DNA of 64,000 nt from Oleiagrimonas citrea (lineage in GTDB: Bacteria; Pseudomonadota; Gammaproteobacteria; Xanthomonadales; Rhodanobacteraceae). The notes under the pieces are model-generated. The model saw nothing but the letters and a program-made list of their open reading frames with translations, had not been told where the DNA came from and did not search any database. The translations under genes and the position numbers were made by a program. The DNA lies in contig NZ_JAAZQD010000003.1 of the NCBI RefSeq assembly GCF_012395255.1, positions 558,001-622,000 on the forward strand, read 5' to 3'. This document shows, piece after piece, positions 1-13,327 of this stretch (its first letter is position 1; each line of letters begins with the position of its first letter).

Positions 1-227
1 GCGACCGGAAAAGACCTTAATTATCGCGCAAAACCCGTGAACGGCGCGAATACGAGTGCGTTCGCGTCGACCTCGGCGGGGCCGGGTGGCCGCTAAGCAT
101 GCGGTCGGCGGGCTACAATGCGATGAACTCCGCGTGCGTCGACGACGGCTGCGGAGCGCGCACAGGATGCGGCCGAACGTTGCGCCGCACAAACGGATTA
201 GATGGCATGCAGCATGCGAAGATTTCG

Positions 228-1181
228 ATGGCCCTCTCGGCCGTGTCCTTGCGCGACCTTGCGCTGGTGCAGGCGGTCGCCCGTGAGGGCAGTTTCGCGC
301 GAGCCTCGGCGCGCATGCACATCAGTCCCTCCGGCCTGTCGCATCAGATTCAGAAGGTCGAACAGGCGCTGGGCGCCACGCTGTTCGAACGCGGCAGTCG
401 CCATACGCTGCTGACGGCGCTGGGGCGGCGTCTTCTGGCGTATGTCGACGCCGTGCTGGATGCGGCCGAGGGCCTGGAGCGCGCTGCGCAGGACGGCGAG
501 GCGGCCTTCGGCGGCGAACTGCGTCTGGGGGTTCCGGCCACGCTGGGGCCGTATCTGTTGCCGCATCTGATCGAGCCGTTTCCGCAGCGCTTTCCGGGCG
601 CGCGGCTGGCGCTGTCGGAAGGCAAGCTGCGCGGATTGCTGCGGCGGCTGCGGGAAGGCGAGCTGGATGCGGTGATCGCGCCGCGAACCGTGACCGCGAA
701 CCGTGGTCTGGGTTCGTGCGAGATGTTCTTCGAGCCGTACGAACTGTTGCTCAATGCCAGTCATCCGCTGGCCGAACGGGACTGCATCGCGCTGGGGGAG
801 CTGAATCCCGACGACGCCACCTTCATGGCCGAGGGGCACGATGCCGACGTGCAGGACGCGCTCGGTGCGCAGGACGTCGATGGTGTCGAGGAGAAGATCC
901 AGGACGTCAGTCTGGAAAGCCTGGCGACCCTGGTGGTTCTGCGCGGCGGCTACGCGCTCGTGCCGTCGCTGGCGCATGCGAGGTTGGCTTCGATTCCCCG
1001 ACTTGCGCTGGCGCGCATCGACGGTACGCCGCCCGGGCGCGAGATCCGGCTGTACTGGCGTCAGGCTTCGCCGTGGCAGGCGGATCTGGAGGCGTTCGGC
1101 GCCTTGATCCGGCACCTGGCTGCGTCGATTCCTGCGTTGCGGGTCGACGGTGACACTGCGGCGGATGCAGCACAGGCGTGA
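228..1181 (+). CDS. LysR-family regulator, OxyR-like but without the redox cysteines
   Basis: About 317 aa. Residues 1-65 form a LysR winged helix-turn-helix (LRDLALVQAV, SGLSHQIQKVEQ, GATLFERG). Residues 95-300 form a substrate-binding-type effector domain. The effector start (LGVPATLGPYLLPHLIE) and the region around SHPLAERDC resemble OxyR of E. coli. At the OxyR peroxide site (GHC...GFC) this protein reads GHDADVQDALGAQ, so Asp (about residue 205) and Gln replace Cys199 and Cys208. It is therefore unlikely to sense peroxide through a disulfide; it may sense another ligand or be constitutive. Start chosen at ATG 228 because the OxyR-like domain begins a few residues later; ATG 207 is possible and neither has a strong Shine-Dalgarno. 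No peroxidase gene lies beside it. The 227 bases upstream show no gene. Confidence 0.85.
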   Translation: MALSAVSLRDLALVQAVAREGSFARASARMHISPSGLSHQIQKVEQALGATLFERGSRHTLLTALGRRLLAYVDAVLDAAEGLERAAQDGEAAFGGELRLGVPATLGPYLLPHLIEPFPQRFPGARLALSEGKLRGLLRRLREGELDAVIAPRTVTANRGLGSCEMFFEPYELLLNASHPLAERDCIALGELNPDDATFMAEGHDADVQDALGAQDVDGVEEKIQDVSLESLATLVVLRGGYALVPSLAHARLASIPRLALARIDGTPPGREIRLYWRQASPWQADLEAFGALIRHLAASIPALRVDGDTAADAAQA

Positions 1182-1249
1182 GCGAGTCGCGGGTACGCGA
1201 CGATTCCGTAGACAGGCAGGAATCCGGGCATTGTGCTTGGCGCTGAACG

Positions 1250-2854
1250 TCAGTCCGTGGCGTCGGGACGCGCCAGTCCTGCGCGCAGCGGATCCAGGGC
1301 CGCACCGTAGCGTTCGGCGCGCGCGGTGTCGCGCCGAAGCGGCTGGCGGACTTGCGCGGCGCTGGCGGTGCGCACGCTGCGATGGGCGTTATGGAAATCC
1401 AGGCAGGCGTTGTCGAAGGGCAGGCCGCAGGCGTCCAGCAGGGTGCAGATCTGTGCCTCGGGTGCATCCAGCAGGTCTTCGTAGCGCTGTAGCACGATGC
1501 GTTCGGGTTCGTGCGCGCGCCAACGGTCCATGGCGTATTCATAGTCGCGCAGGTAGGCGGCCAGGTCGGTCAGGTCGTTGCTGAAATGCGGCAGGCGGTA
1601 GAACTGCTGCTTGAAGCACGACCAGCCGGTCTCCAGCGGGTCGCGGCGCGCGTCGATCACCACCGCGCCGGGCAGCATCGCGCGCAGCAGACCGGTGTAG
1701 AGCCAGTTCTCCGGCATCTTGTCGGTGTGCCGGGGACGTTCGGTACGCCAGCGGGCGGTGCGCGCGAGGTAGTCGCGACCCAGACGCGCCCAGTCGTCCG
1801 CATCGGCTTCGCCGAGCCACTGTGGGAATGGTTTCTTGCGGCGCGTGTTCTCGGCGGCGAGCACGGCGCCGAGGTCGGGCAGTTCGCTGGCGCCCTCGAC
1901 GTGCGGATGCGCGGCGAGGATCTGTTCGACCAGTGTCGAGCCGGCGCGCGGCATGCCGACGATGAAGATCACTTCGCGGCCGCGTTCGGCGTCCTGGCTT
2001 TGCGCGATGTGCGCATCCTGCGCGACCACGCCTTCGACCAATCGGTGGAAGGCGTGGCGGTTCCATGTCGCCAGCGACTGCGATTCGCGGTTGGCCTGCG
2101 CGATGGCGTCGAAAGCCTCGGCGTAGCGTTCGCGGTCCTCGTGCAGCTTGCCCAGCGCATGACGCATGGCGATGCGGTCGGGCGGTCGCGCGGCGGGATG
2201 CTTCAGCGCCGCGTTCAGCTGCAAGGCATCGGACTCGCCGAGCGGGCGCGTCTTCATGTTGGACAAGCCGCGCCAGGCATCGCCGTTGGCCGGGTGCAGT
2301 TTCAGCGCGGCGCGGTAGCTGGCGTCGGCGTCGTCGAAGTGGCCCAGATGCACCAGCGCGTCGCCGAGCAGTACGTGCGCGGGCAGCATGTCGGGCGCCA
2401 GGCGCGTAGCTTCCCGCAGAGCCTCGATGGCTTCCTCGGTGATGCCTTCCTGCTGCAGGTTGCGTCCAAGGTTGAACCAGGCGAGCGCGAATTCCGGCCG
2501 CAGTCGGCAGGCTTCGCGCCAGTGCGCGAAGGCTTCCTGTTTGCGTTCGAGTCCGTACAGGGCCGAAGCCAGATCGCTGAGCGTGGCGCTGTCGTCGGGA
2601 CGCTGAGCCCGCGCCTGCTCGAGTAGCTTGGCGGCCTCGGCGAAACGCTGCTGGCGATTGCGCAGGATGCCCAGCAGGCGGAGCGCTTCGGGGTGATTGG
2701 GCGTTCCCGCGAGCACCGCGACCAGCAACTGCTCGGCCTGGGTCGGTGCACCGTCACGGATCGCGCGCGCCGCCGCGTGCATGCGCGGTACGGCGGATGC
2801 GGGCAAGCCCTGCATCCGCGGGTCATGATCGGGCGGAGCGGAGGTGCGCGTCAT
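1250..2854 (-). CDS. TPR-repeat sulfotransferase
   Basis: 534 aa. Residues about 30-200 are tetratricopeptide repeats (NHPEALRLLGILRNRQQRFAEA, FALAWFNLGRNLQQEG and similar). Residues about 295-520 are a sulfotransferase domain with the PAPS-binding loop FIVGMPRAGSTLVE near 297-310. Family members transfer sulfate from PAPS to a carbohydrate or peptide; the acceptor cannot be read from sequence. Start at ATG 2854 was chosen because it lies just downstream of the preceding minus-strand gene and has GCAGGGC upstream; earlier in-frame starts would overlap that gene. It is 22 bases from the isomerase-kinase gene and probably cotranscribed. It converges on the LysR gene, with nothing visible in the 68 bases between them. 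Confidence 0.85.
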   Translation of the reverse strand: MTRTSAPPDHDPRMQGLPASAVPRMHAAARAIRDGAPTQAEQLLVAVLAGTPNHPEALRLLGILRNRQQRFAEAAKLLEQARAQRPDDSATLSDLASALYGLERKQEAFAHWREACRLRPEFALAWFNLGRNLQQEGITEEAIEALREATRLAPDMLPAHVLLGDALVHLGHFDDADASYRAALKLHPANGDAWRGLSNMKTRPLGESDALQLNAALKHPAARPPDRIAMRHALGKLHEDRERYAEAFDAIAQANRESQSLATWNRHAFHRLVEGVVAQDAHIAQSQDAERGREVIFIVGMPRAGSTLVEQILAAHPHVEGASELPDLGAVLAAENTRRKKPFPQWLGEADADDWARLGRDYLARTARWRTERPRHTDKMPENWLYTGLLRAMLPGAVVIDARRDPLETGWSCFKQQFYRLPHFSNDLTDLAAYLRDYEYAMDRWRAHEPERIVLQRYEDLLDAPEAQICTLLDACGLPFDNACLDFHNAHRSVRTASAAQVRQPLRRDTARAERYGAALDPLRAGLARPDATD

Positions 2855-2876
2855 GCCCTGCGTGCGCCCGTCGCGC

Positions 2877-5171
<2,295 letters not shown>

Positions 5172-5241
5172 GGGTCTCCAGAGGGATCGTGCGTTGTGCG
5201 GGGATACAAGAGGACAAAAATGCGACAGAACGGCCCCGGGA

Positions 5242-5865
5242 TCAACCGCTGTCCAGCGTTGCGCCGGTCAGCAGGCCGCGCGCGAGCATCGCGGCCTGCT
5301 TGCGCTTGAAGATCAATTGCCACTGTCGGCCGCCGATCTGACGCCAGAGCACGGCCGCGCGAACGGCCGCCAGCAGCGAGGCGCGGATGCGTTCGACGAC
5401 GTTCTGCTGCTGCAGCAACAGCGGCGAGCCGCTGACCATCACGCGCGGGCGCAGCGTAGAGATGGTCGCGGTGTACAGGTCGGCCAGGCGCGCGGTCACT
5501 GTGGCGTGCGTGCAGCCGAAGTGGTCGGCCTGACGTTGCGCCTGGACGATGCCTTCCTGCAGTTGCTTGACCAGCCGTTGACGGCCGGACAGCGTGCGTT
5601 CGACGCGCAGCACGGTGACGGCCATGCGCGCGATGGCCAGTTCGTGGCGGGTGTCGTCGAACTGCTCGGTCAGCGTGCGTAGCCCCATACGCGCGCCGGC
5701 GATGCCGCCGAACACGTCGGGCACGCTGTCGGCGTCGATGCGGAAAATGCTGGCGAGGGAATGCTCGAGCGCGGTTTCGTCGCAGCTGCCGCGCGTCGCG
5801 AGTTGATGTGCCAGTGCGCAGCCCTGGAAGACGCCGGCCAGCGCCAGGACGCGATCCTCGTTCAT
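5242..5865 (-). CDS. hflD: High-frequency lysogenization protein HflD homologue
   Basis: 207 aa, the usual HflD length. All-helical, with the N-terminal pattern [19 protein letters not shown] and central LTEQFDDTR...[18 protein letters not shown] typical of the family. In E. coli HflD is a peripheral membrane protein that binds lambda CII; its housekeeping role is not settled. Identification is strengthened by position: it follows mnmA on the same strand, as in E. coli nudJ-mnmA-hflD-purB. purB is absent here and the isomerase-kinase gene follows instead. Start ATG 5865 has GGGAG upstream; more upstream in-frame starts give a low-complexity extension not seen in the family. Confidence 0.88.
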   Translation of the reverse strand: MNEDRVLALAGVFQGCALAHQLATRGSCDETALEHSLASIFRIDADSVPDVFGGIAGARMGLRTLTEQFDDTRHELAIARMAVTVLRVERTLSGRQRLVKQLQEGIVQAQRQADHFGCTHATVTARLADLYTATISTLRPRVMVSGSPLLLQQQNVVERIRASLLAAVRAAVLWRQIGGRQWQLIFKRKQAAMLARGLLTGATLDSG

Positions 5866-5938
5866 GCGCGGCTCCCGGTGAAAAGCGATTGAAGCGTGGT
5901 GTGGCGCGGCAGAGGCAGCGTCATCCGGATCGTTCCTT

Positions 5939-7051
5939 TCATGCGTGAGTGGTGGGCGCGGACCATCCGCCGAACGCGGCATCGGTCGCTTCGATGATGC
6001 CGCCGCCGAGGCAGGCCTCGCCATCGTAGAACACGATCGACTGGCCCGGTGTCACAGCGCGCTGCGCGTCCTCGAACACGATGCGCGCCTCGTCACCGTC
6101 GAGTCGGACGCGGCAGGGCTGGTCGGTCTGGCGATAGCGTACCTTGGCGGTGCAGGCGAAGTCGTCCGCCGGCGCCGTGCCGGCGACCCAGGTCAGCGAG
6201 GAGACGCGCACGCGGTGGGACTGCAGCCAGTCGTTCTCGCCGCCCTGGGCGACATAGAGAATGTTCTGCCGTACATCCTTGCCGACCACGTACCACGGTT
6301 CGCCGGATGCGCCGCGCCGGCCGCCGATGTTCAGGCCGCTGCGCTGTCCCAGCGTGTAGTACATGACGCCGTCGTGTTCGCCGACGGTCTCGCCGTCCGG
6401 CGTCTGCATCGGGCCGGGGCGGGCCGGGATGTACTGCGCCAGGAAGCTGCGGAAGTCGCGCTCGCCGATGAAGCAGATGCCGGTGGAGTCCTTCTTCGCG
6501 TGCGTGGGCAGGTGCGCGGTCTCGGCCATGCGGCGCACGTCCGGCTTGGCCATGTCACCGATGGGGAACAGCGTGGCGGCCAGCTGCTCTTGTCCCAGCG
6601 CATGCAGGAAATAGGTCTGGTCCTTGTTCGTGTCCGCCGCGCGCAACAGACGCCATTGGCCATCGCGCTGGTCGATGCGCGCGTAGTGACCGGTGGCGAT
6701 CTTCTCCGCGCCCAGGTCGCGGGCGTGTTCAAGGAAGGTGCGGAACTTGATCTCGCGGTTGCAAAGCACATCGGGATTGGGCGTGCGTCCGGCGCGGTAT
6801 TCGGCGAGAAAATGCTCGAATACGCCATCCCAGTATTCGGCGGCGAAATTGCGGTTGTGGAAACGCAGGCCGAGCGCAGCGCACACGGCGACGGCGTCCT
6901 TGCGTTCCTCCTCGGCGCGGCAGGGACCGTCGCGGGTGTCTTCTTCCCAGTTCTGCATGAACAGGCATTCGACATCGTGGCCCGCTTCGCGCAGGCGCAA
7001 TGCGGCAACCGAGGAGTCGACGCCGCCTGAAAGGCCGAGCATCACTTTCAT
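5939..7051 (-). CDS. mnmA: tRNA 2-thiouridylase MnmA
   Basis: 370 aa. Makes 2-thiouridine at position 34 of Lys, Glu and Gln tRNAs in the cytoplasm, taking sulfur from the IscS/Tus relay. The PP-loop is [10 protein letters not shown] at residues 5-14; the two catalytic cysteines lie in [12 protein letters not shown] and in STGICFIGE; the C-terminal beta-barrel domain is complete. Its ATG overlaps the stop of the NUDIX gene (ATGA, 7048-7051), implying translational coupling. hflD follows after 73 bases. Confidence 0.97.
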   Translation of the reverse strand: MKVMLGLSGGVDSSVAALRLREAGHDVECLFMQNWEEDTRDGPCRAEEERKDAVAVCAALGLRFHNRNFAAEYWDGVFEHFLAEYRAGRTPNPDVLCNREIKFRTFLEHARDLGAEKIATGHYARIDQRDGQWRLLRAADTNKDQTYFLHALGQEQLAATLFPIGDMAKPDVRRMAETAHLPTHAKKDSTGICFIGERDFRSFLAQYIPARPGPMQTPDGETVGEHDGVMYYTLGQRSGLNIGGRRGASGEPWYVVGKDVRQNILYVAQGGENDWLQSHRVRVSSLTWVAGTAPADDFACTAKVRYRQTDQPCRVRLDGDEARIVFEDAQRAVTPGQSIVFYDGEACLGGGIIEATDAAFGGWSAPTTHA

Positions 7052-7545
7052 GCGTGGGTCGTGTCCTGGTCGAGCAGGCTGGTCACGGCGCTCAGCGGCA
7101 GTCGCTGGCCGCCCAGCCAGGCGTCGATGCTGCGCAGCACGAGTGGACTGCGCAGACGCTCGCCCAGCGCCTCGATCTCGTCGCGGCGCAGCCATTGCGG
7201 GCCGATGATGCCGTCGTCGAGCACATGGTTGGGGCGATGCCGCAGCGCGCGGCCGGCGAAGCTGAAGCGCACGATGTGTTCGCGGTGCTGCGGGCTGTAC
7301 CACTGGTGCACGCCGATCAGATGCTGAAGCTCGATGTCCCAGCCGGTTTCCTCCAGCGTTTCGCGAACGGCGGCATGGGTGAGCGCCTCGTCCGGCTCCA
7401 GGTGGCCGGCGGGCTGGTTGTAGCGGATGGCACCGCTGACCGATTCCTCGACCATCAGGAAGCGGCCGTCGTCGTCGGCGACGATGCTGGCCACCGTCAC
7501 GTGCGGGCACCAGATCGCCGGCGCGGGGGCTTTGGCATCGTTCAT
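7048..7545 (-). CDS. nudJ: NUDIX hydrolase, NudJ-like phosphatase
   Basis: 165 aa. Contains one NUDIX box, [23 protein letters not shown], which fits G-x5-E-x7-REUxEExGU. E. coli NudJ acts on nucleoside di- and triphosphates and on the thiamine precursor HMP-PP. Assignment to NudJ rests on the family pattern plus its place directly before mnmA and hflD. ATG 7545 was chosen because the conserved strand ([18 protein letters not shown]) begins about ten residues later. The last bases overlap mnmA by four. Confidence 0.88.
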   Translation of the reverse strand: MNDAKAPAPAIWCPHVTVASIVADDDGRFLMVEESVSGAIRYNQPAGHLEPDEALTHAAVRETLEETGWDIELQHLIGVHQWYSPQHREHIVRFSFAGRALRHRPNHVLDDGIIGPQWLRRDEIEALGERLRSPLVLRSIDAWLGGQRLPLSAVTSLLDQDTTHA

Positions 7546-7639
7546 GCTTATGGCGTTTCGTCGTAAGGGTGTGGAAAAACGCCATTGTGCCATCACTTAC
7601 GCCACATGGCCCGGATCGCTTGCGCGCGTCGGGCCTGCG

Positions 7640-7645
7640 TATAAT
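7640..7645 (+). promoter_or_regulatory. Candidate -10 box of the clpS-clpA promoter
   Basis: An exact TATAAT lies 29 bases before the chosen clpS start. A -35 is not convincing: TTGCGC at 7620-7625 is only 14 bases away. If this is the -10, the in-frame ATG at 7644 lies inside it and cannot be the start, which supports ATG 7674 for clpS. Confidence 0.45.
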
Positions 7646-7673
7646 GGAGGCGAAACAGGACGATTCTTCAACC

Positions 7674-8006
7674 ATGGCCCATTCTTCCGACCACGATCAC
7701 GATCACGAGTACGACCACGGCGTCGCTGTCGAGTCTGCCAAGCCGAAGCTCGGCAAGCCGCCGATGTTCCAGGTGGTGCTGATCAACGACGATTACACGC
7801 CGATGGATTTCGTCATCGACGTGCTCCGCGCGTTCTTCGCGATGGATCAGGAGCGTGCGGTGCAGGTGATGTTGCACGTACATACCCGCGGCAAGGGCGT
7901 GTGCGGTGTTTTTTCTCGCGAGGTGGCCGAAACCAAGGTCACGCAGGTCAATGAGTACTCAAGGACCCATCAACATCCGTTGATGTGCACTATGGAAAAG
8001 CTCTGA
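7674..8006 (+). CDS. clpS: ClpS, N-end-rule adaptor for ClpAP
   Basis: 110 aa. Presents proteins with destabilising N-terminal residues to ClpA. The core [19 protein letters not shown] and the end [10 protein letters not shown] are characteristic. The first about 15 residues are rich in His and Asp ([14 protein letters not shown]), a flexible lead-in that could bind metal, though nothing shows that it does. Start ATG 7674 has AGGA 13 bases upstream. clpA follows after 69 bases containing a short hairpin. Confidence 0.95.
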   Translation: MAHSSDHDHDHEYDHGVAVESAKPKLGKPPMFQVVLINDDYTPMDFVIDVLRAFFAMDQERAVQVMLHVHTRGKGVCGVFSREVAETKVTQVNEYSRTHQHPLMCTMEKL

Positions 8007-8030
8007 GCGACCCCATTTTGAGCGTATAGC

Positions 8031-8046
8031 CCCGCCTGCGGGCGGG
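8031..8046 (+). other. Hairpin between clpS and clpA
   Basis: CCCGCC-TGCG-GGCGGG, a 6-bp GC stem with a 4-base loop and no T tract. It may moderate read-through or protect an mRNA end so that clpS and clpA are made in different amounts; it is not a clear terminator. Confidence 0.4.
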
Positions 8047-8075
8047 CCGCAGAGTCCAACCAGGAGACGATCCGA

Positions 8076-10349
<2,274 letters not shown>

Positions 10350-10378
10350 GACGGCAAGCATCCGCATGGGTGCGCTAG

Positions 10379-10413
10379 GCCCGGGTGCGATCCGTCGCGC
10401 CCGGGCTTCTTTG
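10379..10413 (+). terminator. Rho-independent terminator of clpA
   Basis: A 12-bp stem (10379-10390 with 10395-10406, one G-U wobble, core GCCCGGG/CCCGGGC) with loop TCCG and followed by TTCTTTG. Confidence 0.85.
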
Positions 10414-10463
10414 TCTGCGGATGCGTCGTCGTCGGATCGATGGTTACGTGAGGGGCGGGCACG

Positions 10464-10491
10464 AGAAAAAGCCCGGGGTGCTCCCAGGCTT
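10464..10491 (-). terminator. Rho-independent terminator of infA
   Basis: On the minus strand AAGCCTGGG-AGCAC-CCCGGGCTT followed by TTT, with one G-U pair. It faces the clpA terminator, so the convergent transcripts are separated. Confidence 0.85.
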
Positions 10492-10537
10492 CGTCGTGGC
10501 TCGATTGCGTCGGCCGCGCGGACGAAAGTCCGGCGGC

Positions 10538-10756
10538 TTACTTCATGCGGTAGGTGATACGACCCTTGGTCAGGTCGTACGGCGTCATTTCGACGCGCAC
10601 CTTGTCGCCGGTCAGGATGCGGATGTAGTGCTTGCGCATGCGACCGGAGATGTGGGCCGTGATCACGTGGCCGTTCTCCAGCTCCACGCGGAACATGGTG
10701 TTGGGCAGGGTCTCGAGGACCTTGCCTTCCATTTCGATGACGTCGTCTTTGGCCAT
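10538..10756 (-). CDS. infA: Translation initiation factor IF-1
   Basis: 72 aa, the full IF-1 length, a single OB-fold S1-type domain ([38 protein letters not shown]). It binds the ribosomal A site during initiation. ATG 10756 gives the canonical MAKDD start; a start at 10801 would add 15 atypical residues. clpS-clpA-infA adjacency is common in gammaproteobacteria. Confidence 0.98.
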   Translation of the reverse strand: MAKDDVIEMEGKVLETLPNTMFRVELENGHVITAHISGRMRKHYIRILTGDKVRVEMTPYDLTKGRITYRMK

Positions 10757-10851
10757 AAATTCTTCAGCGAGCGGGCCGGTACGGCCGCGTAAGCCGTACA
10801 TTTTGCCACGCGAGGCCGCTCGATCAAAGACGCAAACGCGCGGCGGGGCGG

Positions 10852-11142
10852 TCAGGGTGTTTTGGCGGGGCCGAAATACTCGTCCAGTTTGGCGTGAATC
10901 TCGTTCTCGATGCGCGGCTTGAGGGCCGACACCAGCATGCCCAGGCGCGCCTGCACATGCACGTCGTGGGCACTCACGGCGATGCCGCCATCGACGCCCA
11001 TGTGGCTGAATCGCAGGGTGTCATCGTCCCAGCCGGTGTCCACGCCGAACTTCTCGCGCATGCGCTGCGCGACCTTGTCCACGGCGGCATGTGCCTGTTC
11101 CAGACCCAGTGAATGAGTACGGCGGATGTCGATCGAAGGCAT
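10852..11142 (-). CDS. Polyhydroxyalkanoic-acid-system family protein
   Basis: 96 aa. The pattern [20 protein letters not shown]...[10 protein letters not shown], an acidic turn (WDDDTLRF) and a C-terminal [14 protein letters not shown] helix match the small family often found beside PHA granule genes (PHA_gran_rgn). Function is unknown. No PHA synthase lies in the window, so a storage role is only suggested by the family name. The promoter must lie in the 122 bases shared with the divergent FHA gene. Confidence 0.8.
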   Translation of the reverse strand: MPSIDIRRTHSLGLEQAHAAVDKVAQRMREKFGVDTGWDDDTLRFSHMGVDGGIAVSAHDVHVQARLGMLVSALKPRIENEIHAKLDEYFGPAKTP

Positions 11143-11264
11143 GGCGTGTCCGTGACGTGGAAGCGGTTGATGCGGGCGCAGAGCATAGCCGATGCGGTGT
11201 GCATGTGCCGCTGGACGGGTCAGTCAGCGGCGGTTGCACGACGGTCTGCGAGCTTAGAGGTATC

Positions 11265-12110
11265 ATGAGCATTGCAAGCAACGGGGCAACGCACGTCGGC
11301 GCCGGACGGGATCGTTTCGATATCCGTCCCATGTGCGCGCACGACGGCAACGGGTCGGCCAACATGCGCATCGAATTCGCCAATGCCGAACATCCGGGTG
11401 TCGACTGGAACCGTCGCACGTTCCGTATCGGCAGTGCCGCCGACAACGATCTGGTGATCCATGCGCCGGGCGTGGCCGCACATCATCTGCAACTGACGCA
11501 CGATGCGCGCGGCATGGTGCTGACGGTGACGCCAGGCGCCGGGCGCGTGTATCTCAATGCGCGTCAGGTGCGCGAGCGTGCGCTGCTGCGGCCGGGAGAC
11601 AGCCTCGGCATCGGCGATACCCGCCTTCGCCTGTGCCGGCCTGCGGCGGTTGCCGATTCGGACGTGCGCATCGGGCAGGCCAGTCTGCGCGCGGTCGCCG
11701 GTCCGCTGTCCGGACGTGCGCAGCGTATCGATGCGCGCCTGGATCTGGGTAACACGGGCCGCTGGCCGCTCGGCATCGCACAGGCTCCCGATGCTTGCGT
11801 TTCGCTGGTGCGCGAGGACGGACGCTTACTGCTGCGATGCGTGCAGTTGCCGGAATCCTGCCCCGTGAGCGTCAATGGCGAATCCGCACGCGAAGCCGTC
11901 CTGGGCGATGGCGATCAGATCTCGCTGGGGGCGCATCGCTTTGTCGTGGATGCCTGCGAGCTACGCCCCGACACGCCGGTGGAAACACCGGACGAAGACA
12001 ACGTCTTGCCCGAGGACAGCGTGGGGCCGAGACGGGAAGTGTGGTGGCTGATCGTCACGGCAGCAGCCCTGGCGCTGGCCATTGCCGCGTTCCTGTTCGT
12101 GCGACTGTGA
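11265..12110 (+). CDS. FHA-domain membrane-anchored protein
   Basis: 281 aa. Residues about 35-125 form an FHA domain (NRRTFRIGSAADNDLVIHAPGVAAHHLQL, with the phosphothreonine-site G-S...H pattern). Residues about 140-235 look like a second, weaker FHA-like unit (TGRWPLGIAQAPDACVSLVREDG). The last about 20 residues are a transmembrane helix after a charged segment (VWWLIVTAAALALAIAAFLF), giving a tail anchor with the FHA domains in the cytoplasm. AGAGG seven bases before ATG 11265 decides the start; ATG 11364 would cut the first strand. No kinase is adjacent, so its phosphopeptide partner is unknown. Confidence 0.8.
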   Translation: MSIASNGATHVGAGRDRFDIRPMCAHDGNGSANMRIEFANAEHPGVDWNRRTFRIGSAADNDLVIHAPGVAAHHLQLTHDARGMVLTVTPGAGRVYLNARQVRERALLRPGDSLGIGDTRLRLCRPAAVADSDVRIGQASLRAVAGPLSGRAQRIDARLDLGNTGRWPLGIAQAPDACVSLVREDGRLLLRCVQLPESCPVSVNGESAREAVLGDGDQISLGAHRFVVDACELRPDTPVETPDEDNVLPEDSVGPRREVWWLIVTAAALALAIAAFLFVRL

Positions 12111-12150
12111 CCTCCTGACCCGCATGTGACGAATGGGCATGTCGACAGGC

Positions 12151-12178
12151 TTGCAGCCTGCCCATCGCGAGCCATAAT
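12151..12178 (+). promoter_or_regulatory. Candidate sigma-70 promoter of the serC operon
   Basis: TTGCAG (12151-12156), 16-base spacer, CATAAT (12173-12178). The predicted start point, near 12185, falls immediately before a hairpin with a T tract. Confidence 0.55.
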
Positions 12179-12186
12179 CGGAATGT

Positions 12187-12209
12187 GCGGCTGCGAGCCG
12201 CGTTTTTTT
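12187..12209 (+). terminator. Short terminator-like hairpin before serC
   Basis: GCGGCT-GCG-AGCCGC followed by GTTTTTTT. It can end the FHA transcript. It also lies at the very 5' end of the predicted serC transcript, where it could act as a 5' stabilising hairpin or an early attenuator. Confidence 0.6.
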
Positions 12210-12228
12210 CGAAAGGCGAATTGCAAAC

Positions 12229-13317
12229 ATGACCGACCCCGTCCGACCGTGGAACTTCAGCGCCGGTCCCGCTGTGCTCGCACCCGAAGTGCTGGCGCAG
12301 GCGCAGCGCGAACTGCTGGACTGGCGAGGCACCGGCGCATCGGTCATGGAGGTGTCGCATCGCGGCCGTGATTTCATGGACATGGCCGAGGAAGCCGAAC
12401 AGGACCTGCGCACCCTGATGGGCATTCCCGACCGCTATGCGGTGCTGTTTCTGCAAGGCGGCGCGACGCAGCATTTCGCGCAGCTGGCCATGAATCTTGC
12501 CGCCCCCGGGGACAGCGCCGACTACGTGGTCACCGGGCACTGGAGCCAGAAGGCCGTGCGCGAGGCCGAGCCGTACGTGCGGACGCGCGTGGCGGCCAGT
12601 ACCGAAGCGGACGGCTTCCGCCGCGTGCCGTCGGTCATCGACGTCGACCCGGGCGCGGCGTATTTGCACTACACGCCCAACGAGACCATTCACGGCACCG
12701 AGTTCCATCGGATTCCGGAGAGCGGCGACGTGCCGCTGGTGGCGGACATGTCGTCGGACATCCTGTCGCGGCCGCTGGATGTGTCGCGCTTCGGCATGAT
12801 CTACGCCGGGGCGCAGAAGAACATCGGGCCGTCCGGCCTGGTGCTGCTCATCATCCGCGAGGATCTGCTGCAGCGCACGGGCCGGCCGATGGCGGACATC
12901 TTCCGCTATGCCCGGCACGTCGAGCGCGACTCGATGCTCAACACGCCCAACACCTGGGGGTGGTACCTGGCCGGTCTGACCTTCAAGTGGATCGCCGCGC
13001 AGGGCGGTCTGGACGTCATCGGCGAACGCAACCGGGCCAAGGCCGAGGCGCTCTACGCGGCTATCGACGGTTCCGGTGGGTTCTACCGCAACGACATCGA
13101 CCCGGACTCGCGCTCGCGCATGAACGTGCCGTTCCGCCTGCACGACGAGGCGTTGAACACGCTGTTCCTGGAGGAGTCGTCACAGGCCGGATTGCTGGCG
13201 CTGAAAGGGCATCGTGCACTGGGCGGTATGCGCGCCTCGATTTACAACGCGATGCCGATGGCGGGCGTGAAGGCCCTGATCCAATTCATGCGCGATTTTG
13301 CGCAGCGCCACGGATGA
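12229..13317 (+). CDS. serC: Phosphoserine aminotransferase SerC
   Basis: 362 aa. Converts 3-phosphohydroxypyruvate to phosphoserine (serine pathway) and the equivalent step of pyridoxal phosphate synthesis. Class V PLP fold with the start NFSAGPAVL, the substrate loop EVSHRG and the PLP lysine in YAGAQKNIGPSG. First gene of a tight operon; pheA starts 10 bases after its stop. Confidence 0.97.
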   Translation: MTDPVRPWNFSAGPAVLAPEVLAQAQRELLDWRGTGASVMEVSHRGRDFMDMAEEAEQDLRTLMGIPDRYAVLFLQGGATQHFAQLAMNLAAPGDSADYVVTGHWSQKAVREAEPYVRTRVAASTEADGFRRVPSVIDVDPGAAYLHYTPNETIHGTEFHRIPESGDVPLVADMSSDILSRPLDVSRFGMIYAGAQKNIGPSGLVLLIIREDLLQRTGRPMADIFRYARHVERDSMLNTPNTWGWYLAGLTFKWIAAQGGLDVIGERNRAKAEALYAAIDGSGGFYRNDIDPDSRSRMNVPFRLHDEALNTLFLEESSQAGLLALKGHRALGGMRASIYNAMPMAGVKALIQFMRDFAQRHG

Positions 13318-13327
13318 GGGGCGTGCA

